Part shown: positions 7,926-16,382 of the stretch, one piece after another
Numbering within the stretch: the first letter of the stretch is position 1
Layout of the letters: each line of letters starts with the position of its first letter
Source of the DNA: UBA7488 sp964414185
GTDB taxonomy: Bacteria > Pseudomonadota > Alphaproteobacteria > CAAHEQ01 > UBA3637
Assembly: GCA_964414185.1 (NCBI GenBank)
Contig: CAYPVK010000001.1
Coordinates: forward strand, 1-64,000
DNA length: 64,000 nt
Direction: 5' to 3'
The notes under the pieces: model-generated
Seen by the model: only the letters and a program-made list of their open reading frames with translations
Database searches by the model: none
Told to the model about the DNA's origin: nothing
Program-made: the position numbers and the translations under genes

Positions 7926-8327
7926 ATGAATAACAAATTAAAAATTTTATTGGTCGTTTCATTATTGTTAAATATGTTTTTGGGCGGCGTTATGGTTGGA
8001 CAATCGAGCCATTTTAAACGTCCGCACCTGGGGCATATGATGGTGCAATCGTTCATGAAAGATCATGACGGTGCGCGTCGAATTTTGCATAAAGAACGCA
8101 ACGCGGCGCTTGAAATGTTGCGCGCTCCCGAATTTGACTCGCACGCTTTTGAAGCGCAGATTGATAAAATCAGCCGGATACAAGGCGATATGTACCGTGA
8201 TTTCGTTTGTTCAATGGCTGAAAAAGTTCGCGCGATGCCGCCTGAGGAACGTGAAGTTTTTATTAAAAAATTAGGGCGTTGCGATTTTCCTCCGCATGGG
8301 GAAAAACGCCCTGTGAAAAATAATTAA
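7926..8327 (+). CDS. Periplasmic heavy-metal sensor (Metal_resist/CnrX-like)
   Basis: A 133-aa protein anchored by an N-terminal hydrophobic helix (ILLVVSLLLNMFLGGVMVG) followed by an alpha-helical periplasmic domain. The family's helix pattern is recognisable: ERNAALEMLRAPEFD, then the AQIDKI...IQGDMYRDF helix and the MPPEEREVFIKKL signature of Metal_resist/Spy-like proteins. ATG 7926 lies after AAAGGAGG; an in-frame upstream start at 7869 would run into the previous gene. As the last gene of the sigma/anti-sigma trio it is the likely signal receiver. Several His and two Cys could bind metal. Confidence 0.8.
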   Translation: MNNKLKILLVVSLLLNMFLGGVMVGQSSHFKRPHLGHMMVQSFMKDHDGARRILHKERNAALEMLRAPEFDSHAFEAQIDKISRIQGDMYRDFVCSMAEKVRAMPPEEREVFIKKLGRCDFPPHGEKRPVKNN

Positions 8328-8362
8328 TGAACGTTCGTTAAATTTTTTTATTGAATTTTTTA

Positions 8363-8418
8363 AAAACGGTGTTTTTTATCGGCACGTTTACGTGTTCTTT
8401 CAAAAGCACCGTTTTTTT
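8363..8418 (+). terminator. Terminator after the sigma/sensor operon
   Basis: AAAACGGTG (8363-8371) pairs with CACCGTTTT (8407-8415), enclosing a smaller CACG/CGTG hairpin, and is followed by TTTTTTT. It lies just downstream of the metal-sensor gene. Confidence 0.65.
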
Positions 8419-8452
8419 GATTTGATTTTTAAAAGTTAAATAAAAACGGCGG

Positions 8453-8481
8453 TTGAAATTTTTCGACTCAATAATTATATA
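8453..8481 (+). promoter_or_regulatory. Predicted promoter of the GT39-GT2-YdjC operon
   Basis: TTGAAA (8453-8458), a 17-bp spacer and TATATA (8476-8481). This leaves a leader of roughly 120 nt before the GT39 start, in which I see no clear structure. Confidence 0.5.
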
Positions 8482-8605
8482 CGAAAGTAATATGATATTT
8501 TGCGATAACGGGAATACAAAAATGCTGTTTTTCGACAGATTGAATTTTGTTTAAACGTTTATGCAATCAGATGATTTTTTCCGATAGGGGGAAAGGAAAG
8601 AATAT

Positions 8606-10132
8606 ATGAAAACACCGCATAAAATCAAGTTGCAAACCGCTGCCGTATTGGCTGTTTTTTTGGCGGTTCATTTTATCGTATGGGTTTTGGTGCCGATGAT
8701 CCGTCCCAATATTCCGATGGATTCCGCCGAAGCCGTCGTATGGGGAGGTGAATGGGCATTCGGGACGAACAAGCATCCGTTTTTAAGCGGTTGGTTGGCA
8801 CAAATATCGCATATGATTTTCCAAAATCCCGATTTGGCGGTTTATGTTTTAAGCCAATTATGCGTGCTTATCGGATTTATCTATATTTATAAAATCGGGC
8901 GTTTGTTTTTATCCGCCGACAAAGCACTGTTAAGCGTGTTGTTTTTGGAAGGCACGATTTATTACGGTATTTGTTCGGTTGAATTTAATGCCAATGTGTT
9001 ATCGTTGGCCGTTGTGCCGCCGATGATGTATTATTTTTATCGAACTTTAAATTCCGACCGTTTGCAAATGTGGATTTTAACGGGTATTTTAATGGCCGCG
9101 GCGTTGATGACCAAATACACAAACGGCATCTTTTTAATCGCGATGGGGCTTTATTTGATTTCAACAAAACAAGGACGCGCGCAATTTAAAAAGCCGGGCA
9201 TGTATATCGCCGGCACTGTTTGTTTGTTGGCTTGTTTGCCACACCTTTTTTGGTTGATGCAAAATGATTTTTATCCGTTTGTTTATTTGACATCTCGTGC
9301 CGGTGCGAATGAATCGCATTTGTTTTTTGTCAGCCACTTTTTTTGGCCCGTCAAATTTGCCGCGGCCCAAATGTCGGCAACGGCTTTGACATGGGTCGGC
9401 TTTTGTATTTTATATTTTATCGGGGGTAAGGTTTCTTGGCGCGGATTTAAAAAAATGCCGCCGTTTTTGACTTTTATGGGAATAGTCCCCCTTTTAATTT
9501 GGATTTTATTATCCGCGGCGGCGGGTGTAAAACTTAAAAGCATGTGGGGCTTTGCCTTTGTGTCCTTGGTTCCGATGATTTTATTTTATGCATCGGATTT
9601 TAAAGATATATTGCGATTTCAAAAAAGGGGCGTTTTATTGGCTTATATGATGATGATTTTAATGGCGGTATCTTGCATCGGCACAACGTTGTGTCATACC
9701 AGTAATCGGGCAAACTTCCCCGGTCGCGATTTTGCCGTTCGGATGAAAACGCTGTGGCGGGAAAAATATCAAACGCCGCTGAAATATACGAGCGGCGATA
9801 TTTGGTTCGCATCGTTATTGCATGTTTATCTGCCCGAAAAACCGCGCGTGTTGATTCAAATGAATCCGTCGGCCGCGCCGTGGATTGACATAAACGATTT
9901 GCAAACATGCGGCGCAATCGTCATGGCGGATAACTCGGACGAATACGCGGCTTTTCAAAGCCGTATTGCCGGCGTGCCCGATCCGACGGTCGTATCATAT
10001 AAAATCAAAAGCAAATTCGGCAAAGAAAAAACGGTATTGATTCACTACGGCATTTTGCCGCCGAAATCAGCCGTGTCGGGAAAATGTTCATCCGATGATT
10101 TGAAAAAGGGGGCAAATCATGAAAACCGATAA
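8606..10132 (+). CDS. GT39 (ArnT/PMT-like) lipid-linked sugar transferase
   Basis: An inner-membrane glycosyltransferase of 508 aa that uses a polyprenyl-phosphate sugar donor at the periplasmic face. After a short N-terminus and TM1, the first periplasmic loop has the acidic/HPP-like features of ArnT (MDSAEAVVWGGEW, then KHPFLSGW). About 11-12 membrane helices follow, then a soluble tail of about 120 residues. ATG 8606 lies after GGGGGAAAGGAAAG. It overlaps the GT2 gene by 14 nt and is co-transcribed with a YdjC deacetylase. This three-gene set matches the logic of Francisella FlmK-FlmF2-NaxD, in which galactosamine is placed on lipid A. The exact sugar is inferred, not shown. Confidence 0.85.
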   Translation: MKTPHKIKLQTAAVLAVFLAVHFIVWVLVPMIRPNIPMDSAEAVVWGGEWAFGTNKHPFLSGWLAQISHMIFQNPDLAVYVLSQLCVLIGFIYIYKIGRLFLSADKALLSVLFLEGTIYYGICSVEFNANVLSLAVVPPMMYYFYRTLNSDRLQMWILTGILMAAALMTKYTNGIFLIAMGLYLISTKQGRAQFKKPGMYIAGTVCLLACLPHLFWLMQNDFYPFVYLTSRAGANESHLFFVSHFFWPVKFAAAQMSATALTWVGFCILYFIGGKVSWRGFKKMPPFLTFMGIVPLLIWILLSAAAGVKLKSMWGFAFVSLVPMILFYASDFKDILRFQKRGVLLAYMMMILMAVSCIGTTLCHTSNRANFPGRDFAVRMKTLWREKYQTPLKYTSGDIWFASLLHVYLPEKPRVLIQMNPSAAPWIDINDLQTCGAIVMADNSDEYAAFQSRIAGVPDPTVVSYKIKSKFGKEKTVLIHYGILPPKSAVSGKCSSDDLKKGANHENR

Positions 10133-11150
10133 AAGTTTAAGTATTGTTGTTTCGGCTTATAACGAAGAAGGCAACATTAAAGAATTGTACCGGCAATTAA
10201 AAGCGGTTTTAAAAACGTTGCCGATACGCACATATGAAATTATTTTTGTCGATGACGGGTCAAAAGATAAAACGTTGTATTATTGCCACGAACTGCAACA
10301 AAAAGACGATACCGTCAAAATTGTTCACTTGGTGCGCAACTTCGGCCATGAAACGGCGATGACGGCGGGCATGGATTATGCGTCGGGCGGCGCAGTGGTT
10401 TTCATGGATGCCGATTTGCAACATCCGCCCAAATACATCAAACAAATGGTCGATTTATGGTTAAAGGGCAACGATATTGTCTTAACGCGCCGCCGGGATA
10501 ATTTACAAACGTCGAAATTTTATAAATTTTGTTCGAAATATTTTTATAAAATTTTAAATTTGCTGTCCGATACCCATATCCCCCAAAGCACGCCCGATTT
10601 TCGGTTGATAGATCGCAAATATATCGATTTTTTGAAAAAATTTAACGAACGCGATACGTTGTTTCGCGGAACACTCGGCTGGATTGTGTCGCTGGATAAA
10701 ATGGCCACGATTGATTTTATTGCGCCCCAACGCTTATCGGGGCAATCCAAATACAATTATTATAAAAGTTTGAAATTGGCTGTGAACAGCATTTTGCAAT
10801 TTTCGGTCAAACCGCTTTATTTATCGTTATGGTTGGCGGTTATATCGGGTATTTTTGCCATCGGTTTGGGATTGTACGTCATTATCGAACATTATGTTTT
10901 GAAAAATCCGACCCCGGGTTATGCAACCATTATGGCGACGATTGTGTTCATGGGGTCGGTTACGTTGTTTATTTTGGCGATTATGGGGGCTTATATTGCC
11001 AAAATCCATATCGAAACAAAAAAACGCCCGCTGTATTTGGCCGAATTTATGGACGGGCAGCAAAATAAAACAATGGCGGTTTTAGCCGTGTCGGCTCCGG
11101 TAAAAATCGAAAAAAAGCCATCGGCAAGGCTTAAAAAAAATTTTTCGTAA
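10119..11150 (+). CDS. GT2 polyprenyl-phosphate glycosyltransferase (ArnC/GtrB/FlmF2-like)
   Basis: Transfers a sugar from a nucleotide donor to undecaprenyl phosphate on the cytoplasmic side. The GT-A domain shows FVDDGSKDKT and MDADLQHPP (the DXD-type site). The conserved LSGQSKYNYYKSLKLA motif leads into two C-terminal membrane helices (about 240-260 and 275-297). The 343 aa fit ArnC/GtrB (about 320). ATG 10119 is preceded by AAAGGGGGC inside the GT39 tail, so the two are translationally coupled. It would supply the lipid-linked sugar used by the GT39 enzyme after deacetylation by the next gene. Confidence 0.9.
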   Translation: MKTDKSLSIVVSAYNEEGNIKELYRQLKAVLKTLPIRTYEIIFVDDGSKDKTLYYCHELQQKDDTVKIVHLVRNFGHETAMTAGMDYASGGAVVFMDADLQHPPKYIKQMVDLWLKGNDIVLTRRRDNLQTSKFYKFCSKYFYKILNLLSDTHIPQSTPDFRLIDRKYIDFLKKFNERDTLFRGTLGWIVSLDKMATIDFIAPQRLSGQSKYNYYKSLKLAVNSILQFSVKPLYLSLWLAVISGIFAIGLGLYVIIEHYVLKNPTPGYATIMATIVFMGSVTLFILAIMGAYIAKIHIETKKRPLYLAEFMDGQQNKTMAVLAVSAPVKIEKKPSARLKKNFS

Positions 11151-11161
11151 AGGAGGTAAAC

Positions 11162-12004
11162 ATGCTTAAAAAAATAATTAATGCCGACGATTTCGGCATC
11201 AGCCCCGGCGTGAATCGAGCCATCATTGCTGCTTATCGACAAGGCGCGTTAAATTCAGCCGGCATGATGATGAACGTCGCCTATACGGATGAAGCCGTTG
11301 CCCTTTACAAACAAAATTCGGGTTTACGCGTCGGCGTACATTTGAATTTGACAAACCAACAAAATCAACGCCCCGTTGCCGCACCGAAAGACATTCCGTT
11401 GTTGGTGGATAAAGACGGCAATTTAAAGCACGGATTTGTTAGTTTGATGATTTTATCGTTTTTTAAGAAAAAAGAACTTCAGCGCCAATCGGAAATTGAA
11501 ATGCGTGCCCAAATCGACAAAGCATTGGCCGCCGGTATCACACCGTCGCATTTGGATTCGCACCGCCATGTGCATATGATTCCTGCCGTGTTCCGAGTGG
11601 CGAAAAAATTGCAAGCCGCCTATCGAATACCGCGCTTGCGCGTGTTGAACGAAAATGTTTTTTACACATTGACAGACGCGAAAAACTTGAAATGCCTTTT
11701 TGACGGCGGATTGGTTAAATACGGCATTTTAAAAACATTTTATTATTGGAACCGCACGAAAAGCGATACGTATTTTTACAGTGTCATTTATACGACGCGC
11801 TTGTTCGGCAAGAATGTGAAACGCATCAAAGTGCCGAAAAAATATACGGCCGTCGAATTTTGTACGCACCCGTCCGTAACGGCCGTTGACGCCCGAAAAT
11901 TTGAATCCCAATTTTATGATTACCTGCTTGATCGCAAAGACCGCCAAAATGAATTTGAAGCGGTTATGGATAAAACGTTGCCGGACAGGATTGTTCAAGA
12001 ATAA
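11162..12004 (+). CDS. YdjC/ChbG/NaxD-family carbohydrate deacetylase
   Basis: A 280-aa metal-dependent N-acetyl sugar deacetylase. Metal and catalytic motifs are all visible: NADDFGISPGVN (residues 7-18), GVHLNLT (about 60-66) and HLDSHRHVHM (about 130-139). ATG 11162 follows AAAGGAGG. Within this operon the closest known model is NaxD of Francisella and Bordetella, which deacetylates undecaprenyl-phosphate GalNAc before an ArnT-like enzyme moves it to lipid A. ChbG (chitin disaccharide) and HpnK (hopanoid) belong to the same superfamily and are alternatives, but neither comes with an adjacent ArnC/ArnT pair. Confidence 0.88.
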   Translation: MLKKIINADDFGISPGVNRAIIAAYRQGALNSAGMMMNVAYTDEAVALYKQNSGLRVGVHLNLTNQQNQRPVAAPKDIPLLVDKDGNLKHGFVSLMILSFFKKKELQRQSEIEMRAQIDKALAAGITPSHLDSHRHVHMIPAVFRVAKKLQAAYRIPRLRVLNENVFYTLTDAKNLKCLFDGGLVKYGILKTFYYWNRTKSDTYFYSVIYTTRLFGKNVKRIKVPKKYTAVEFCTHPSVTAVDARKFESQFYDYLLDRKDRQNEFEAVMDKTLPDRIVQE

Positions 12005-12125
12005 CGGTTTTCGGCATTGTGAAAGGATGTTTTGGCAAGGTTTCCGAAAAAAGCGGTTATGTTTTGCGCACGTTTGCCGCCGAAAGCCGTACCGTTTTAT
12101 TTTTGTAAAAATAAGGTGCCGTATA

Positions 12126-12153
12126 AAAAAAGCCCTTCATGGTAAAGGGCTTT
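12126..12153 (-). terminator. Terminator of the DUF1328 gene
   Basis: AAAGCCCTT / AAGGGCTTT stem (about 12129-12152). On the minus strand it is followed by TTTTTAT, just downstream of the small gene at 12178-12342. Confidence 0.75.
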
Positions 12154-12177
12154 GGCAATACATCGGTTGCGTCGTTA

Positions 12178-12342
12178 TTAAGAAGCGTTTTTGCGCCCGA
12201 AAATAAAGCTTAAAATCGCCAAGATAAGGCCAACGATAAAAACGATTTTCGCTGCCCATGCCGCCGTGCCGGCCAATCCGCCGAACCCGAGCGCTGCCGC
12301 AATCAATGCGATAACCAAAAATGCAATAGCCCATGAAAACAT
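12178..12342 (-). CDS. DUF1328 (YtjA-like) small membrane protein
   Basis: A 54-aa gene found by reading the minus strand. The protein begins MFSWAIAFLVIALIAAALGF and ends LIFGRKNAS, with the family's GFGGLAGTAAWAAKIVF core: two hydrophobic helices separated by a Gly/Ala turn. ATG at 12342 is preceded on the minus strand by GAGGGGGG, and a clear terminator follows the stop codon. DUF1328 proteins are widespread short inner-membrane proteins in proteobacteria with unknown, probably stress-related, function. It stands alone between the YdjC gene and the nitroreductase gene. Confidence 0.85.
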   Translation of the reverse strand: MFSWAIAFLVIALIAAALGFGGLAGTAAWAAKIVFIVGLILAILSFIFGRKNAS

Positions 12343-12502
12343 GTTAAAGTCCCCCCCTCTTTTTATGAATACGTTCCCGGCGCCACCGTCAAGGGTGCCG
12401 TTAAGCTTTATATATGGGCCGAACCGACAAAAGTAAATACATACAAAAGAATACGCCGCGCTGAAAATTTGCCGTCGGATAACGGTGAGCGGCGGTTAAA
12501 AT

Positions 12503-12531
12503 TTGCATTTGCGAAAAATTGTTTTTATATT
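12503..12531 (+). promoter_or_regulatory. Predicted promoter of the nitroreductase gene
   Basis: TTGCAT (12503-12508), a 17-bp spacer and TATATT (12526-12531), about 30 nt before the coding start. Confidence 0.5.
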
Positions 12532-12561
12532 TTAACCATGCCGATAATAAAGGAGGGGAAA

Positions 12562-13098
12562 ATGGATACGCTTGACGCAATTAAATCAAGAAAAAGCATA
12601 CGCAACTATTTGCCGCGGCAAATCGAAAAGCAAAAATCGGATGCGTTGGTTGAAGCGGGCAAAAGGGCGCCCAAGGCCGCGCCGTTGAATTTAACCATTA
12701 TCGAAAATCGAGAGATGTTGCGATACATGAATGATTTGGCTCTTAAAATAATGAAGAGCGACGGAAACGAATTTTTGCAAAAACGGGCCGCGTTGCCGGG
12801 TTATGAACCGTTTTACGGTGCGCCGTGTTTGATTTTGATATCGTCGGAAGCCGGCCCGTTCGGTATGGCGACGGCTTCGTGCGCCGCGATGAATATCATT
12901 ACGGCGGCAACCGATTTGGGGCTTGGTTCATGCTATGTCATTTCGCCGACTTTGGCCCTTAAAGGCGATGCAAAGTTAAGCGAACGGTTGGGCATTGCGA
13001 AAGGATTGACAGGGTTATGCGGCGTTTTGGTCGGTTATGCCGACACTAACCGTTTTGAAACGGGCGGTGGCAAAGTCAGTGTCAATTATATAAAATAA
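12562..13098 (+). CDS. Nitroreductase-family FMN oxidoreductase
   Basis: A 178-aa FMN-dependent NAD(P)H oxidoreductase. The N-terminal SRKSIRNYLPRQI motif binds the FMN phosphate, RAPKAAPLNL supplies flavin contacts, and the LGSCYVISP and CGVLVGYA segments form the C-terminal core. ATG 12562 after AAAGGAGGGG is preferred to the upstream in-frame start at 12469. The physiological substrate is unknown. A single-gene transcript is likely. Confidence 0.88.
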   Translation: MDTLDAIKSRKSIRNYLPRQIEKQKSDALVEAGKRAPKAAPLNLTIIENREMLRYMNDLALKIMKSDGNEFLQKRAALPGYEPFYGAPCLILISSEAGPFGMATASCAAMNIITAATDLGLGSCYVISPTLALKGDAKLSERLGIAKGLTGLCGVLVGYADTNRFETGGGKVSVNYIK

Positions 13099-13210
13099 AA
13101 ACTTAATTTCATTGTTTGCTTTTGCCAAACGCGCGTTTATCGCATGGTTTGCGGCGTGTTCGTTCATGCCGCCGATTTTTTGAATCTTTAAAAAAATATT
13201 ACAACCTCAG

Positions 13211-13231
13211 GTTTTACTTGACAAGTAAAAC
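13211..13231. promoter_or_regulatory. Perfect inverted repeat, possible operator
   Basis: GTTTTACTT-GAC-AAGTAAAAC is a perfect 9-bp inverted repeat with a 3-bp spacer, and its centre overlaps a TTGACA-like hexamer. It lies about 130 nt before the kinase-like gene at 13364. Too short and T-poor for a terminator, it looks more like a protein-binding site. No partner is identified. Confidence 0.3.
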
Positions 13232-13363
13232 AAAAATGCCCATATCTGTCAGAAAACATTTTATCTTTTTGATATTTAAACATATTAAACGATGTTTTGA
13301 TTTTTTGAAAATAAAAAATGTTTAAACTTAAAGTTGTAAAAATGATATGTTAAAGGTGTTGTA

Positions 13364-14140
13364 ATGCAATCAATCCAAATTCCGTTTAATGAACATTATT
13401 TTGATGAACAAGGGCAATCGGGCATATTTGACGGGCAAGGGCGTGTTTTTAAATGCTTGTTGGACAATAAACCGGTTTATGTTAAAAAAAGCGAAAAATC
13501 AAAACGCCGTATCGGGCATAAAATGCAAAGTGTCCTGTATAAAATCTTCAAGGATCCGATTTTAATTCCGACGGTTTTGGGCAAAGGCGAAGATGATATC
13601 CGTTTCCAAGTGGATAAAATGCGCCGTTTAAAACAAAACGGCATTCGCGTGCCGGAAGTCATTTATGTTTGCCCGGATTATTTTATTATGGGCGACGGGG
13701 GCGAATGTGTCAAAGATTATTTGAAAAAGCACCCCGAACAAACCGATTCGGTTTTGGCTCGGTTATGTTGCGAAATGGCAAAATTGCATATGAAAAATTT
13801 TGTGCACGGCGGGGCGCAAATTAAAAATTTCGTTATTAAAAACGGTGTTGTTTCATTGATTGATTTTGAAGAAAAAATTTTGCCCGAACATGTCGAAGCT
13901 TTTAAAGTGCGCGATATGTTGGTGTTTTTGTTGTCTTTGGAACGGTGCCGATTCCATACCGATATTAAGCGGTTATGCCGTTTGTACGAACAAATGACCG
14001 CGGTTGATATGTACGGCGAAATAAAACGGTTTTTTAAAAAATACAGATGGTTGTCATTTTTAAACGGCCGCTTGTTCCGCTTTTTGCGGATGAACGATGT
14101 GCGCGCGTTTTTAAACTTGATGAAACGGTTTGACGCGTAA
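13364..14140 (+). CDS. WaaP/KdkA-like lipopolysaccharide-kinase-fold protein, possibly inactive
   Basis: A 258-aa protein with a small kinase-like fold: KPVYVKKSEKSKR carries the beta3-like lysines, FVHGGAQIKNFVI is the catalytic-loop equivalent and SLIDFEE the metal-binding DFG equivalent. In active relatives (Kdo or heptose kinases, Bud32/RIO-like) the loop reads HGD or HRD, and here the Asp position appears to be Gly. The downstream Asn and IDFE acid are kept. It is probably a cytoplasmic protein acting on lipid-A core sugars or a degenerate relative. It converges on the TauE/SafE gene with a 3-nt gap. The specific substrate is unknown. Confidence 0.65.
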   Translation: MQSIQIPFNEHYFDEQGQSGIFDGQGRVFKCLLDNKPVYVKKSEKSKRRIGHKMQSVLYKIFKDPILIPTVLGKGEDDIRFQVDKMRRLKQNGIRVPEVIYVCPDYFIMGDGGECVKDYLKKHPEQTDSVLARLCCEMAKLHMKNFVHGGAQIKNFVIKNGVVSLIDFEEKILPEHVEAFKVRDMLVFLLSLERCRFHTDIKRLCRLYEQMTAVDMYGEIKRFFKKYRWLSFLNGRLFRFLRMNDVRAFLNLMKRFDA

Positions 14141-14143
14141 CGG

Positions 14144-14881
14144 TTAAAATGCCAACCGTCCGATGGCGGCCGCATTGGTAACGATGATCAAAATGCCGAC
14201 AAAGAACATTAAGATTTTGGGGTTGATTTTGGCACAGACAAAAGCGGCCAACGGCGCAGCCAAACAGCCGCCGATGACCAGCCCGCCAACGATTTTCCAA
14301 TAGCCCAAGCCGATTGAAACAAAAAAGATTGCGGATTGTGCCGCAGTTACGAAAAATTCGGACAGGTTGGCCGTTCCGATTGTTTGGCGCGGATTATTGC
14401 CGCGGGCGATCAGTGTTCCCGTCACGATAGGGCCCCAACCGCCTCCGCCCATTGCGTCCAAAAAACCGCCGACAAATCCCAAGGGTGCGATATGGCGGAC
14501 ATTTTTTTTGGTTTTTATGCGGGCAAACGATTTTCGGACAATCCAAATACCCAAAATCATTAAATACAAGCATACGAACGGTTTAACGGATTCGGTCTTT
14601 GCCGCGGATAAAAATGCTGCGCCGACGATGCCGCCCGCCACGCCGGCAGGTGCTAATTTTTTCAGCAATCCCCAATCAACATTTTTCATTTTGAAATGTG
14701 AAATGCCCGATGCAAAAGTCGTAAACATTTCCGAAAAATGGACGGCAGCGCTGGCATGGGAAACTGGGACGCCCCAAAACGACAATGTCGTTGTTAAAAA
14801 AACACCGTAAGCCATACCCAATGCGCCGTCTATCAGCTGAGCCGCAAAGCCTAAGAAAATAAAAACAGCCGTTTCAATCAT
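14144..14881 (-). CDS. TauE/SafE-family membrane transporter
   Basis: A 245-aa permease of the TauE/SafE (sulfite or organosulfonate exporter) family with about eight membrane helices. Typical landmarks are LIDGALGMAYGVFLTTTL near the N-terminus, the HFSEMFTTFASGISH loop and the GFLDAMGGGGWGPI repeat motif in the second half. The ATG at 14881 overlaps the stop of the mscS-like gene (ATGA), so it is coupled to that gene; the longer frame to 15049 lies inside mscS. The transported anion is not predictable. Confidence 0.88.
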   Translation of the reverse strand: MIETAVFIFLGFAAQLIDGALGMAYGVFLTTTLSFWGVPVSHASAAVHFSEMFTTFASGISHFKMKNVDWGLLKKLAPAGVAGGIVGAAFLSAAKTESVKPFVCLYLMILGIWIVRKSFARIKTKKNVRHIAPLGFVGGFLDAMGGGGWGPIVTGTLIARGNNPRQTIGTANLSEFFVTAAQSAIFFVSIGLGYWKIVGGLVIGGCLAAPLAAFVCAKINPKILMFFVGILIIVTNAAAIGRLAF

Positions 14882-16131
14882 CGGGCGGATTGTTCGGGCG
14901 TTGCACCTCCGGCCAAGCGGCAAAAATCGCGGCCGGCGGGTTCTTGGAAAGCATACAGGCCGAATTCGGGCAATACGGCATATAAATGGTCGAAAATATC
15001 CGATTGTATCGATTCGTACGCCGCCCAAACCGTCGTGTTCGTGAAACAATAAATTTCAATCGGCAAACCGGTCGGGCCGGGGTTGAGCTGACGCACGATT
15101 AAGGTCATGCCTTTGTGGATTTTTGCATTGTTTTTAAGGTATTGTTCCACATAGGCGCGAAATGTGCCGATATTCGTCAAACGGCGGGCGTTTACCGGGT
15201 CGGCATCGGGCATTTGGCGGTTCCATTCGGTCAATTCTTTATCCTTTTGCGCCAAATATTCTTTTAATAAAACGAATTTGCGCAAGTGTTCTTCTTCGGC
15301 GGGTGTTAAAAAATGAATGCTGTTTTGGTCCAAGCTGATAGCGCGTTTAATCCGCCGTCCGCCCGATTCGGTCATGCCGCGCCAATTTTTAAACGGTTCG
15401 TTGACCAATTTGCGTGTCGGAATCGTGGTAATGGTTTTATCCCAATTTTGCACTTTCACTGTATGCAATGCAATGTCAATCACGTCGCCGTCGGCGTTCA
15501 GCTGGGGCATTTCAATCCAATCGCCGAGTTTGACGATATTGCCGGATGAAATTTGAACGCTGGCAACCAACGATAAAATGGTGTCTTGAAATACCAACAT
15601 TGTCACGGCGGCCATTGCTCCCAAACCGGATAATAAAATCAGCGGCGATTTATCAATCAAGGCCGCCAAAGCCAAAATAGCCGCGATGGAAGAAACGGCG
15701 ATTTTGACGACTTGCAAATACCCTTTGATGGATTTGCCGGCCGTGCCTTGACGGCGCATGTAAAGCGTGTTGCACACGTCAATCAATGCGTTGACGGCCA
15801 ATGCAAAAGAAACGACGATAAAGGCGCCGGACACGTTTTTAATAATACCGGCCAAAGCCGCCGGCATATGCGGCACTAACGGAATTGCTTCGATTACGAT
15901 AATGGCGGGGATAATATTGGCCAATCGCGCAACCATCCGCAAAACGTCGGGGTCGTCCTTGAAACTTGTGAATTTAAGCAGGCGTGCCAAAATCCTTAAT
16001 AAGATTTTTTTGACGATAAAGTTGGCAATTGACGCCACGCACATAATTAACAAAAAGGCAACGCAACCCGATAAAACGGGCGATTCTTTTAAATAGTCAA
16101 ACAAAAATGCGATATATGGTATGTTTGTCAT
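14878..16131 (-). CDS. MscS-family mechanosensitive channel (YbdG/miniconductance type)
   Basis: A 417-aa channel that releases small solutes under membrane tension. About five N-terminal membrane helices lead to the pore/beta-domain junction (LSGLGAMAAVTMLVFQDTIL). The OB-like beta domain (IVKLGDWIEMPQLNADGDVI) contains DIALHTVKVQNWDKTITTIP. A long C-terminal cytoplasmic cage follows with NTTVWAAYESIQSDIFDHL. The insertion between the beta domain and the C-terminal part is typical of YbdG-like proteins rather than the 286-aa MscS. The start ATG is at 16131. The TauE/SafE gene follows with a 4-nt overlap. Confidence 0.9.
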   Translation of the reverse strand: MTNIPYIAFLFDYLKESPVLSGCVAFLLIMCVASIANFIVKKILLRILARLLKFTSFKDDPDVLRMVARLANIIPAIIVIEAIPLVPHMPAALAGIIKNVSGAFIVVSFALAVNALIDVCNTLYMRRQGTAGKSIKGYLQVVKIAVSSIAAILALAALIDKSPLILLSGLGAMAAVTMLVFQDTILSLVASVQISSGNIVKLGDWIEMPQLNADGDVIDIALHTVKVQNWDKTITTIPTRKLVNEPFKNWRGMTESGGRRIKRAISLDQNSIHFLTPAEEEHLRKFVLLKEYLAQKDKELTEWNRQMPDADPVNARRLTNIGTFRAYVEQYLKNNAKIHKGMTLIVRQLNPGPTGLPIEIYCFTNTTVWAAYESIQSDIFDHLYAVLPEFGLYAFQEPAGRDFCRLAGGATPEQSAR

Positions 16132-16382
16132 GGGGTTTCTTTCGTTTGTTAAAAAGTGCCGTTAAACGGCGGGTATATTATTTTATGAGCACGTTATATC
16201 AAATATTAACGCGTTTGTAAAGAACCCGATTTTTTCTTGTCGGAAAATTGAAGGCTCGGATGCAATTTTGCCGTTATTCAAAAGGACAACGGTTTTAAAC
16301 GTTGTTCAAATTTAAAGGTCCGATTTCAAGGCGGCGGTTTTTTTATGATAAAAAATTTAAAATGCCCGCCGCCCTTATTATT

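Noticed and set aside
13116..13325. 69-aa open frame before the kinase-like gene
   Set aside because: Basic, low-complexity translation of AT-rich intergenic DNA without an RBS; it also covers the inverted repeat at 13211.
16329..16379. GGCGGCGG / CCGCCGCC inverted repeat after the alpha/beta hydrolase gene
   Set aside because: The arms are far apart and no T run follows on the minus strand, so a terminator call is not supported.
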